Assembly: GCA_964019135.1 (NCBI GenBank)
Contig: CAXHSH010000416.1
Span: forward strand, 186,001-250,000
Length of the DNA: 64,000 nt
Direction of reading: 5' to 3'
Origin: Arenicola marina
Lineage: Eukaryota > Annelida > Polychaeta > Arenicolidae
Part shown: positions 49,746 to 61,039 of the stretch, one piece after another
Position numbering within the stretch: position 1 is the first letter of the stretch
How the letters are laid out: each line of letters opens with the position of its first letter
Position numbers and translations under genes: made by a program
The notes under the pieces: model-generated
The model's database searches: none
What the model was told of the DNA's origin: nothing
Seen by the model: only the letters and a program-made list of their open reading frames with translations

Positions 49746-49757
49746 TGCGCATGCGCC
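49746..49757. promoter_or_regulatory. NRF1-type motif, candidate promoter of the Ulp1-PHD gene
   Basis: TGCGCATGCGCC fits the palindromic NRF1 consensus (YGCGCAYGCGCR). It lies about 540 bp upstream, in gene direction, of the first exon I could identify (49,203), in a small CpG-richer patch. NRF1 sites mark many TATA-less animal promoters. Assignment to this gene is inference from position. Confidence 0.4.
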
Positions 49758-50179
49758 GTTTCCGACCGGCATTGAGGGACAAGCTTAACACATTCCACAT
49801 GTACATTATAGTCAGGGCTATCCCGGGATTTATCCAAAACAAATTGCAAACCTAGTAGTCAAACCTGTTTTCCTTCACTCCTTATGTATCTATGATTGGC
49901 ATCTACAAACGTACCAAACGTACCCCCCCCCGCCCCCCCCCCCCCCACACACACGCATTTATTTTTACTTCCACGAAAGAGCAGGGAGGCCAGTTAGTTG
50001 ATACCCCGCATTGGGAATTGTGACTTACATAGCCTACGTACATAAATGTGCGCGATAGAGACTTTTCTAAACTACAAAATACACTATCAATAAAATAAAA
50101 ATCACCATTTGTTCTTCCACAGTCACCAACACATGATTATTTAAACTCTCGCAAATGTGACATTACCGCAAGCCTAGAT

Positions 50180-51274
50180 AGAAAGCCTTTGGAAAGATCG
50201 GGTGGGGGAGTCGTATGCGGACACGCTCGGGGGGACGTTGGGGGGGGGGGGGGGGGGGTGGATGGTTCCGGGAAGTCGGGGTGTAGTAGTTGTTTTGGGA
50301 TGCTTGGTTAACTTCCAAGAACCATTGGTAAAGTGATCTTATGTTAGGGGAAATGTGTGGGCTATGGCTCCGGGCGCCGGGCTAGGGCGCCGAGCTATGG
50401 GTCCGAGCCATGGCTCCAGCATATGGCTCCTCCGGGCGCGTGGCTGTGCCTCAGGGCTATGGTTCTGGCATATGGTTCCGGGCGCCGTGTTTTGGCTACG
50501 ACCCCTGCATAACACCGAGATTTGGCGCTACCACCGTGCCCGGTCACGCCCTTTGTTTGACCGTAGAGTTCTGGATCACCGTACGTGCGCTAAACAGTAG
50601 GTATGAGGTCACCGGTGTGTGACGTCGCATGCTCCGCAATCCCGACCACTGCTATCGGGGTTTTCCCAATGGGCTCATATGGTTGTGTGGTTATATGCCT
50701 GTCGCTTTGCCGTTTGTCTGTGCTTGGCGACCGCGGTGCGTGCCTGCGTGGCCTTGAAAGTTGGTAATAACTGGTTCACTGCGGGAGGAACAGGACTTGG
50801 GACTAGTACGGCCTGGATTCCGCCACCCCCTCCCTATGCTGAAAGGACCACACCGGCCTACTGCGGCCACGCCATGGCCGCCTCGCGCCCTCTACTAGCG
50901 CCGTAATGACTCGATCGGGCTCGGTCATGACCTCAACCTCACCACCCCTCCCCCGCCTAAAGCCTGAATCTAGTTGGTGTCGGGATGGGGGGGGGGGGGG
51001 GGGGCGTGGAGCCGGAGTGAATGAGTCTGAGTCTGGTGGGTGGCTTTGGGGGTGGGGGGACGTGGGCGGCAGGAAGGCAAGTGGGGTAGGGTGGGGTGGG
51101 TGTCAGTGGGCGCGGGTTTGGGTCTATCAGGAATGCAAGAGTCGGGCGGATGCCTAGTACATATATGTGGGGATTGGGCAAAAAGGAATCAATTACCCGG
51201 GTGGGTGTGGGTGAGCGGCGGGGCGAGGAGTCCATCAAAATGGTGGGTGTACGTGGCTAGGGGTTGCTCGGTTT
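50180..51274. other. GC- and G-rich stretch with simple repeats
   Basis: I see no supported gene here. The stretch holds poly-G runs at 50,240-50,258 and 50,987-51,004. It also has a degenerate short repeat at about 50,358-50,490 (GGCTATGGCTCCGGGCGCC, GAGCCATGGCTCC and similar) and a GGGTGGG-rich tract at 51,030-51,220. Frames rich in Pro or Gly on the two strands come from these runs. Confidence 0.5.
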
Positions 51275-54020
51275 TAGGGACGTATTACACAACGCACTCG
51301 TTTATAGCGACATAATATACAAAACACTCGGTTTTAACAATATACATCGCAATCAAACCTGATTTGATCATTATATTAACCAAAACCTCCGGTCCTACCG
51401 AAATGGTACGTAAACACACCCGATTCTAGTATTACACTATCAAAAATACTTGGTTCTAGCGACGTGCTTCTCAAAACACTCGCTTTTAAGGGCATACTAC
51501 ACAAAACACTCCGTTATAGCGACATACTGTACAAAACACTCGGTTTTTGCGATTGACCAAAGAAACACACCAGATTCCAGTATTACACTTCCCAAAACAC
51601 TCGGTACGAGCGATAAACTGCTCAAAACACTCTTTTTAGCGACATACTACACCAAACACCCGGTTCTCACGATATACTACTCAAAACACACGGTTCTAAC
51701 AAAATACTAATCGAAAGACTCGGCTTTAGGGATATACTACACAAATCACTCCGTTTTAACGACATATTGTACAAAAACGCCAGTCCAGTATTACGCTTCG
51801 CAAAACACTCGGTACACGCGATATACTGCTCAAAACACTCGGTTCTAGCGATATACTAGGAAAACGCCAGTCCAGTATTACACTTTCCAAAACACTCGGT
51901 ACAAGCGATATACTGCTGAAAACACTCGGTTTTAGGGACGTACTACACAAAACTCGTTTATAGCGACACAATGCACAAAAGACTCGGTTTTAGTGACATT
52001 CTACTCAAAACACTCGCTTTCAGGAATATTCTACATCAAACACTCAGTTATAGCGACATACTGTACAAAACACTCGGCTTTGGCGAAATGCAACACAAAC
52101 AAACATGATACGATCGTTTTATTAACCGAAACATTCGGTTCTAACGACATGATACTAAAAACACTCTGTTTTAGGGATACACTACACAAAACACTCGGTT
52201 ATAGCGACATACTTTACAAAACACTCGGTTTTAGCGATATACTAGGGAAACACACTGGACTCTCCAGTATTACACTTCCCAAAAATATCGGTACGAGCGA
52301 TATATTGCACAAAAGACTCGGTTTTAGGGACATACTACACAACGCACTCGTTTATAGCGACATAATGTACAAAACACTCGGTTTTAACGATACACATCGC
52401 AATCAAACCTGATTTGATCATTATATTAACCAAAACCTCCGGTCCTACCGAAATGGTACGTAAACACACCCGATTCTAGTATTACACTATCAAAAATACT
52501 TGGTTCTAGCGACGTGCTTCTCAAAACACTCGATATACGATATACGATATATATCGCAATCAAACCTGATTTGATCATTATATTAACCAAAACCTCCGGT
52601 CCTACCGAAATGGTACGTAAACACACCCGATTCTAGTATTACACTATCAAAAATACTTGGTTCTAGCGACGTGCTTCTCAAAACACTCGCTTTTAAGGGC
52701 ATGCTACACAAAACACTCCGTTAAAGCGACATACTGTACAAAACACTCGGTTTTTGCGATAGACTAAGGAAACATACCAGATTCGATTATTACACTTCCC
52801 AAAAGACTCGGTACGAGCGATATACTGCTTCAAACACTCTTTTTAGCGACATACTACACAAAACACTCGGTTCTCACGATATACTACTCAAAACACACGG
52901 TTCTCACAAAATACTACTCAAAAGACTCGGCTTTAGGGATATACTACACAAATCACTCCGTTATAGCGACATACTGTACAATACACTCGGTTTTAGCGAT
53001 CTACTAGGGAAACGCCAGTCCAGTATTACACTTCCCACAACACTCGGTACAACCGATATACTGCTGAAAACACTCGGTTTTAGGGACGTACTACACAACA
53101 CTCGTTTATAGCGACACACTGCACAAAGCACTCGGTTTTAGTGGCATTCTACCCAAAACACTGGCTTTCTACATCAAACACTCAGTTATAGCGACATACT
53201 GTACAAAACGCTCGGCTTTGGCGATATACAACACAAACAAACATGATTTGATCGTTTTATTAACCAAAACATTCGGTTCTAACGACATGATACTAAAAAC
53301 ACGTTTTAGGGATACACTACACAAAACACTCGGTTATAGCGACATACTTGACAAAACACTCGGTTTTAGAGATATACTAGGGAAACATCCGATTCCAGTA
53401 TTACATTTCCCAAAACACTCGGTACGAGCGATATACTACACAAAACACTCGGTTTTAGCGACATACCAGGGAAACGACAGTCTAGTATTACGCTTCCCAA
53501 AACATTCGGTACACGCGATATACTGCGCCAAATACTCGGTTTTAGCGATATACTAGGGAAATGCCTGGTGAGTCCAGTATTACACTTCCCAAAACACGCG
53601 ATACAAGCGATATAATGCTGAAAACACCCGGTTTGAGGGACATACTACACAAAACTGGTTAATAGCGACATACTGCACAAAACACTCGGTTTTAGCGACA
53701 ATCCACTCAAAACACTCGCTTTTGGGGATATTCTACATCAAACATTCAGTTATAGCGACATACTGTACAAAACACTCGATTTTTGCGATTGACTAAGGAA
53801 ACATACCAGATTCCAGTATTACACTTCCCAAAACACTCGTTACGAGCGATATACTGCTCAAAACACTCTTTTTAGCGACATACTACACAAAACACTCGGT
53901 TCTCACGATATACTACTCAAAATACACGTTTTTAGGGATATACTACACAAATCACTCCGTTTTAACGATATATTGTACAAAACACTCGGTTTTAGCGATC
54001 TACTAAGGAAACGCCAGTCC
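51275..54020. repeat. ~31-bp satellite with block duplications
   Basis: Roughly 90 imperfect units of the form CAAAACACTCGGTTTTAGCG / ACATACTACA follow head to tail. Common variants are GATATACT for GACATACT, and a longer spacer of the type CCAGTCCAGTATTACACTTCC. Second-level copies exist: the block with CCTCCGGTCCTACCGAAATGG occurs three times (about 51,388; 52,437; 52,591), and the block with AACAAACATGATNNGATCG twice (about 52,095; 53,236). Open frames inside (TKHSVLAIYYTKH…) are repeat artefacts. Confidence 0.9.
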
Positions 54021-54225
54021 AGTATTACGCTTACGTTCGCTTACGTTTGCAGTATTATTATGCTGGAATTTTGTTTTTTCTTCGTCTTTTGAAGTCGTTC
54101 TTCAAATAGTACTAGGATTTTTTGTGGGCTAAACCTGATACCCAATATCCACACTGCTTAAGAAAGTGACGCCCTGAGACCGAATCATTCTTTTCATATA
54201 AATGTTCACCCGAAAAAAAAAATAT

Positions 54226-54303
54226 ATATGTACCCAAGCGGGACTGAACTCGCGACCCTGGGATCCAAAGTCTGACGCTTTGCCACTGAACCAGTCAGTC
54301 AAC
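54226..54303 (-). mobile_element. tRNA-derived SINE head
   Basis: On the minus strand, TGGTTCAGTGGCAAAGCG is an A-box-like stretch and GCGAGTTCAGTCCCGC a B-box-like stretch, about 35 bases apart as in a tRNA gene. The anticodon arm does not pair well (AGACTTTGGATCCC), and a T-rich run follows the acceptor-side sequence instead of a CCA or a clean terminator. A SINE or tRNA pseudogene fits better than a working tRNA gene. Confidence 0.55.
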
Positions 54304-54446
54304 CTTTGGCGTTTCGCATGTGAGCTACATTCACAGGGGCACCAGCCAAAAACGAATAAGGCGCCCGGAACGGACGTTGGTGTTTTTTTTTCGCAAGAAT
54401 TATATACGTAAAATATTAATCTATATAAAAATGTGATATTTAGCCC

Positions 54447-54590
54447 CAGTGTGCCCCCAGATAATTCAAAATTTCCAAATGCGCCTATTCATTTTGAAAA
54501 TCGATCCCAAGGAAAATACAGGTTGGAACCGAGATCCAACGGAGGAACAGAGTGAGTTTTCCGAAGCTAATGTGAACAATGTTTCAGATA
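54447..54590. repeat. Dispersed repeat, copy 1
   Basis: The run from CCCAGATAATTCAAAATTTCC through AAATGCGCCTATTCATTTTG to GATCCAACGGAGGAACAGAG resembles 62,388-62,485 in the same orientation, with small indels. It is an interspersed element of unknown family; no coding potential. Confidence 0.6.
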
Positions 54591-54795
54591 CCTGGAGAAA
54601 GATTTGTTTTTGCCGTCTTTGAAAAAGTCAAAATTTGCTTGACAAAGTTGGCAAATACTACTTCTGTTAGTAAGCCTCAGCCTCTTGTTCTTATTAGTGT
54701 GGCCACGTAAACATCCCCCCGCCATCATTCTACAACTGTCTATGAATAATAATCCAAACGCATGCTACAATCTATGGTTTATTTTTTTACAGGAC

Positions 54796-54989
54796 AGATG
54801 CGTCACTAGCCGAGCACGACGGAAGGGTCCGTGGAATGCACCCTGCGAAGTTGGCTTCGACATGGCGGGTTTTGCTCTCTGCAAGTCTCCGCGGCGCAGC
54901 ATACGTGGCAGTCATCTGACGACAGAGATCCAGTGGTGCATCGGCCACGACGCCCCTCGTCGTAAGCTTCAACTGCCCGCGCGAATGTG
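54796..54989 (+). other. Possible last exon of an unrecognised plus-strand transcript
   Basis: A pyrimidine tract and acceptor (TTATTTTTTTACAG) precede a GC- and CpG-rich 194-bp block that stands out from its AT-rich surroundings. It is followed by AATAAA at 55,012. One frame reads DRCVTSRARRKGPWN and later GFDMAGFALCKSPRR to a stop at 54,987; the other frames are also open for long stretches. I recognise no domain and see no matching upstream exon. Confidence 0.3.
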
Positions 54990-55029
54990 ATGCCACGACT
55001 ATAAAAGTGCGAAATAAAGCCTTGATTTA

Positions 55030-55855
55030 TATACATACCATAGCTTGCTTTATAATTTTGCCTGCTTTAATGAATTCTTTATCTGGCCAGAATAGCTATT
55101 TTTGAACCGAAACGTTTTCTACAAGTACATCAAAGATATCGAAATATCATTTAATCCATTGACACCCAGACTGTAAAAGGGTATCGCCATTGGACATTGA
55201 AATATTTGTAATTACATAGGACATGTAGAACATGTACATACAATGTAATGAAAACGTTTAGCTTAGTGTAGGACATTGACATTTTTATTCAGATGTGTGT
55301 AGCGGGCGCGTGGCGTGTCCTGTTGTTTAATTGGGTTTAAAAAAACTCGGCGGCGGTGATAATAACTGACTTTATTACCTGCAACACAGGGATAACAAAA
55401 ATGAGTCGAATGCCGGCGTGCTGCCGGCGCCCGTCGATTAGAAGAGAAAAGTGTGTAACTTATAAACTTAAATAATATCAATCCAAGTATACCGTATAAG
55501 TTACTGAATACATTACACAGAAAATCTATAAATGACATTTAGACATTAGTACATTACATTAATATGAAATGGCGAAGAATGATACACTGAAACCTACCTG
55601 TAACACAGGGATAACAAAAATGAGTCGCTCTCACAAACCAAGAGGCAATTGTTGTTACCTGTGATCCGGTATCCAAGAGGCCGAAACAAGGTTTGTTAGA
55701 ACCCGGAGAGGAACCTCATTCGCTCGACCCACCAGTTCAGCTTTAGGCTGCGACTTCCATTCTATGGGGCTTAGGTCCGTACACTCTCTTTCCCGCCCCC
55801 AGGGGAGAGTGTGGTGGCGTTTAAAGGCACATCATTGATATCAAAGCGGGCCACA
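55030..55855. other. Gene-free stretch with a duplicated 30-bp motif
   Basis: I see no gene here. ACACAGGGATAACAAAAATG (with flanking ACCTG and AGTCG) occurs at about 55,384 and 55,603. These could be parts of terminal repeats belonging to the nearby gag fossil; this is not established. Confidence 0.4.
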
Positions 55856-55859
55856 CATC

Positions 55860-57149
55860 TACTTACCGGATGTCCCGCTCGTCCGCACCGTCTGCAAATT
55901 ATGGCTGGTGCCTTCCGTTTCGGGGATGTACGACTAGTCTTTACGTTACGGTTGGTGTCTGTGGCTGTTTAAAGTAATATATTTACATGCTCCATCTTAG
56001 ATTTTTTACACTTTACAATCAAGACTAAAAGTATCTTAAAATTATGATGCATATATTATTTATCTCTTTGAGTCTGTAAAACAACAATTTTAACATAAAA
56101 CTACACGGTTTATTTATATCGCGCGCGGACATCCTGGCGAGCCGCGGTCGACATCACACAGCATACCGAAGGGGCCTCAATAAAACGCGGAATACTTGCA
56201 GAATACATGCGAAATCATGCGGAAAACTTCGGAATTTCCGCCGCGAAGAAGTTTTCCGTGTTTTATTGATGACCCAACCGAACATCGAACATGCGCGTAG
56301 GAATATAAAGCCGGCCACCAACTCTTCTGCTCCGGAAAATCAATTCGCTCTCTCCGGATGGCCACGGGCTTTCAGGATTTAAATTCAAGACAGAATATAT
56401 AAATTTGACATGGAGAAGAGGTTCGTACAACAAAAATTACGGAATATATTGCTTTCAAGCTTACCCAGCCTCTGTTCCATTGTTTCCATCTTTGTAAGCA
56501 GCCTTTCTAACTTACCACTGAGCTCGTCATTAACGCCATGCTGCCCTACTATGGCCTTCGTCTTCGACGATCCGGCCAACTCATGCTCGGTTTGACGAAC
56601 CCACTGAAACAAAACATCATACCTACTCTTGGCATCGAAGTGGTGACGAGTTGTCTCTTTCAGATGGCGATCTTTCAGCCCTACCCAGAGCTTCGTTCTC
56701 AGCATCTGCTCACAGGCATCCCCGAATAACCCATCTTGTTCCCGGAACTGACTCACCAAATCCTCGAGCCGACAACCCCATTCTGAGGCAGTCTCTCCGT
56801 CTCGCTGCTTTGAGGCATAACACTCTTCAAAAAGTTGCTCAGTGGATAGTACAACGCCAAAAACAGCTTTACATTTGAACAGCACATCCTATACACTTGT
56901 ATTTTCTCCCAAGTAACGCATTACCTTGGAACCAGTGCCACGTTACGATCGACGGAAGCTATGCAATACAACTGTTTGAGGGTGACCCTCCCTCATGAGA
57001 CATTTCACTTCATACTTCAATTCATAATATGTCATCTCTCCCTTGCCTCCATTTCCGGAGAAGAGAGGGAGTCTAATATCCCTGGACGAAGGAAAGAAAC
57101 ACGGTGGGTCATTATTAACCCCTGTGACTGCATTAACCCCACTCGCCAT
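55860..57149 (-). mobile_element. Gag fossil of a Ty3/Gypsy-like LTR retrotransposon
   Basis: A minus-strand remnant of a gag region. It shows a capsid-like part (recognisable near IRLPLFSGNGG and in a helical stretch with TASEWGCRLEDLV) and, further downstream, a CCHC zinc knuckle. The spacing resembles gag of Ty3/Gypsy elements and of gag-derived genes. No protease, reverse transcriptase or integrase was found, and no terminal repeats could be assigned with certainty. The copy is broken, with at least two breaks, and looks old. It lies immediately downstream of the last visible exon of the DUF6589 gene. Confidence 0.6.
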
Positions 57150-57389
57150 CTCCCCGTGACCATGTTGCTCTTCCGCAAGTGGGGGATGTTAATACACGTG
57201 TAACAACCGCAGGATCTCGCGAGGAAGGCGAGGAAGGCGAGTCAACTTCCCCTTCTTCTCCATCTATATTGGACATTATTGCTATGAGACACTGTCTGCT
57301 TTTCAATCAAGGGACGGGCATATACAAGTGCTAAAGCTCAAGCCCCGTCACAATCACATGAGATCAGGATTATTATTTTATTTACTTAC

Positions 57390-58833
57390 AGGCAGCTGCT
57401 GTCCGATGATGAGGTATTTGAGATGAGCCTTTTCCCAAAACTCCAGCATGTTGATTCGCCAGGCGCTCAGCATGGCTGGCCCATCGCCTTCACGGACTGC
57501 GTCTCGCATTGTGTGGTGGATAAGGCCACGCCACAGCAGCGATAGCGAGTGCTGCTGTACGGCATCGTCCGCCCCCTGTCCCTCCGCGCACTCAACAGAG
57601 CAGTACCATGGCTCTGTAAGTAATAGGCATCGTATAATGACCAACACAGATACAAAAAGTGAAAATATGTCACATAATGCCGGACTGATTATGATAAGAA
57701 AGAAGCATATAGTGCATTTAACGACTATGGTGACGATCATTTAATAGGGCGGACGTAAAAGAGCGCCACATCTCAAGACTCGATGTAAATGGCTGTATGA
57801 AGTTCGCAGTATGAGTTTTTCTTCAATTTACATGTGGTAACGAAAAACTTTTGTTGAAGTACGTGAAGGGACGAATTTCGCTGTATTATTATTGTCATTA
57901 ATAATATAATTGACAATTATTTTTCGCCTGTAGGCTTTGTTTAATAATGTCATTAAATAACTATTATGAAGAAAATCATTTATATAAGAATAATAACGAT
58001 TGAATAATCGGAAAAATGTACCACAGCTTACCTGGAACAGACTCCGGATCTACTCCAGCACAAGAGTAGTGGTACTTCTGGTGCTTGTGGCAGGGCTCCC
58101 TCAGCTCGCATTCCAAAAGGCCCGCAGGTTCCTCCAGACGTCGCTGGCAGAAGCAGTAGGTGTACCCCTTGCCGGTTTGGCAAGCCGGACCACAGAACCA
58201 GTCTGCGACAGGAGCTTCCTCCACCGGCGGATGCAAGCAGTCCAGGTGAAACCATGCCTTCTTGCACGCGCTATCGCAACAGCGCACCATATGCCCGCCA
58301 CGTTCTATAATACAAGACCAGACCGCTATATTTGCGCTCTAAGTGATACTGTGGCTAACTCCCGCCACCGTTAATGCTACCGTAGCCACTGAGTGATCTT
58401 GAAATTGAAGTTGTGACTTTAAACTTATACGTCAAATACAAACTACATTTCCAGGATATGTAACTTGATACAGTACAATTTTCGCCATAACAAATATATC
58501 CTTAATAATAATGTCACGTGAAAACCATTTAATCACATTTATGTACATATTTACGCATTCTTCATCGTGTAGGCCTATCATATAATATAAAGACTTCACC
58601 TTCTCCACAGAAGCAGAAAGGGTATGCCGGCCCGTTTGCTGCTCCAGGTCTGGTTGCGGCCATGGCGATCCTTACGCTTTCCTGGGGAACGGGCTGCCAG
58701 AATTTGTCCACGACGCGCACTGCAAGGCGGTCCAACCACAATTCCTGCGCCCTCCTCCCTTCTGGTAAATCCGGCGGCGCGGCGTCCTGCTCCGCTATGC
58801 CGGCCAAACTCATCGCCAATAGCAGGACCAGGC
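57390..58833 (-). CDS. DUF6589 gene, exons 5-7: tandem PHD fingers and resumed DUF6589 helix
   Basis: Exon 58,833-58,600 ends in YPFCFCGE. Exon 58,304-58,032 continues with HMVRCCDSACKKAWFHLDC and WFCGPAC, completing a first C4HC3 PHD finger. It then starts a second (YTYCFCQRRLEEPAGLLEC, KYHYSCAGVD), closed by WYCSVEC at the start of exon 57,613-57,390. The phases match at both junctions. After the second finger the chain returns to DUF6589-like sequence (MRDAVREGDGPAMLSAW, FWEKAHLKYLIIGQQL) and stops at donor CCT/GTAAGT. The next exon is not seen. Paired PHD fingers suggest histone-tail recognition. Confidence 0.75.
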
Positions 58834-58983
58834 CTTCAGTTGTGAAATGAAGAAACAAAAGTGGTTTCGGCGTTTCGATATAGCCAGTGTAGTAGGCTTG
58901 TGTCAACGAGATGATTTCAAGCTAATTCAGCATATAATACGTTAATCAAAGGCCAGGCACCAGTTAATTCCCGCATCATTTAC

Positions 58984-60804
58984 TGACCTTGACGATGTCC
59001 CATACATGCTGGAAGTTCTTCATCACGTCATTCTTGACATTCCGGTGATTGAAGAACTCCTTGATGTGGCACAGGGTCCCACGATCGGTGATGGACCTCC
59101 AGCTGAACAAGGGGTTCATCGTGTCCTGTAAAATGCGGAAAATTGTATAGAACAAATTGCTACACAATGCCGATAATGTTAAGCGATAACAGTAACTGAA
59201 CAACAGGGTGTTAGCCAGAGATTAAAAAAAGGCAGTCAAGCCACACCAAAATTTACAAACATTTGGCCGGTAAAGAAAACATTCTGGCTAATGGCCTGCT
59301 ATTTCACATATGTAATGATTTGTTAGGACAATATTAACGAGATAAACGACTTATTTACCTGCAGGATGGCGCATTCCTTGTGGAATTCTTGAGGGACCGG
59401 GATGAGGCCATCCAGCCGCTCCTCTGGCGTGTCACCCCTGGACCTTGCTCGCTTGGCCCCCCGCATCCTCTCCACACTCATCCCATCCCCGTTACAGGGA
59501 ATAGGATGGACTCGTCCGTCTCGCTGGGGGACATACTGGTGGAGATGGACCATGATGTCGATAACCCCGGGCCCCGAGGACGGGTTGGCATCTATGAACC
59601 CCAGGTTCATCACGGTTGTGGGCCTGTTCATCTCGGCGTGGAACCTGTGGCTGAGGTGCCAGGTGACGAAGCGCTCCAAGCCACCAAGAGCCAGCAGATA
59701 GGCAACCAAGATCCGCTTGACAATGTTTGTCATTCGAAATTTCAAGCCCTCCCTGTCGCTATGCTGCGGCAGAAATGTGGCAGGGTGAAGCTCCGTAGCG
59801 GGCGTGGCCGGGGACGCGATATTCAAAGAGGGTGTCCTGTGACGCACGGCAAAAGCCAGGGCTCCAATGCTGAATTGGTTGCCGTCGTCCTGCGTTTGGT
59901 GCCTCCTCTCCCTCTCCAATGATCAAGAGGCGTCCTCACCGTCATTGGCGTCCTCACCGTCAGCGGCGTCGTCACCGTCATCGGCATCCAGGAGTAGGCG
60001 TCGCCTGCCTGGTGCCTTTGCCTCCTGTTAAATGTATATCGAATTTATTAAATATGCCCAAACAGGATTTTTCTACTTATGTCATTATTTTGCAATGTTC
60101 TTGAAAACGCTCTGGATAAATCGTATTATTGTACGAATGTTAACAATTATAAAGGTAAAATATTTACGTATTTTGAAAATAAGGATGACATAGTAGACAA
60201 GAAAGTCACTTTCCCACATGAGATGCAATAATTAAGCCCTAACAGGAGTTAGAAATTGTCCGGTTTCTTAGTGCATACAATATAATCATCTAGAAATTGT
60301 CCGGTTTCTTAGTGCATACAATATAATCATCTGTACTTATATGCTATAAATACAATATCTCCAATCAAAATATTGTTAAACTTTCTCTAGAATCATATTA
60401 GTTTAACTTGCCGTTTAAATGAATGAAACGCAATGAAAATAGGTTAAATGTAAAGGAAAGGGAACTAATTTTGTAATAAAAATCTTTGTCTAGAATGATC
60501 GGTATTAAGATATTTTATATGGCATTCACATACCTTAATATCCTGACGGATGTCCTTGACTGCTGCGTCGTGGTCCTGGCAGAGACCGTCTATGTGGTGC
60601 CGTACTTTCTTAAGGCCCTGTGACATGCCGAGACTGTTAGGGCGCCGCAGAGTCTTCTGGCTGACACCCTGGCACCACAGGTCGATGCCAATGGCAGGTT
60701 GTGGGAACTTGAATACTTGAGGACGGTGGCCGAACATCAAAGTTGAGACTGCCAGGCCCAAACGACTGTATTGTTTTGCCGACAATTCCTCAGCCGTGTA
60801 GTAC
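58984..60804 (-). CDS. DUF6589 gene, exons 2-4: core domain, first part
   Basis: Exon 60,804-60,534 (acceptor TTTACAG, donor AAG/GTATGT) encodes AIGIDLWCQGVSQKTLRR and HHIDGLCQDHDAAVKDI. Exon 60,024-59,359 opens with an acidic stretch (LLLDADDGDDAADGEDAND) holding the TGA at 59,923, then the best-conserved DUF6589 block (HPIPCNGDGMSVERM … EERLDGLIPV). Exon 59,125-58,984 encodes MNPLFSWRSITDRGTLCH and ends at donor TCA/GTAAAT, which fits the phase of the next exon; the nearby AAG/GTCAGT would not. Confidence 0.75.
60250..60331. repeat. 41-bp tandem duplication
   Basis: TAGAAATTGTCCGGTTTCTT followed by AGTGCATACAATATAATCATC occurs twice in immediate succession with no difference. It lies in intron 2 of the DUF6589 gene. 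Confidence 0.9.
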
Positions 60805-61039
60805 CTGTAAATAAAATAAGTCTCTTGTCTAATAATCTAATAGACCCCTTCGTGTGGGAGGTGCGGTGGGGGGGGCCACGGGTTTGTGTGCACGGGGGGT
60901 GGAGATTGGATCAGACATGATTCTTTATCTCGTTTTGGTAAATGTTGGTTTCAAATGGGGGGGGGGGGGGGGTATCAGCCTGAATCCGTGCATGGGGGGG
61001 GATTATTTGGTGCATGTTTTGTTTCACAGTTCAAAGTTT

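Noticed and set aside
50355-51315. Overlapping Gly/Pro-rich frames of 80-95 codons
   Set aside because: They arise from G-rich simple sequence and conflict on both strands.
54226-54303. Functional tRNA gene
   Set aside because: The anticodon stem does not pair and the 3' end is not tRNA-like; a SINE head fits better.
55384-55410. Homing-endonuclease-like site (AGGGATAACA)
   Set aside because: Only ten bases agree with the known I-SceI site, and there is no homing gene or intron here.
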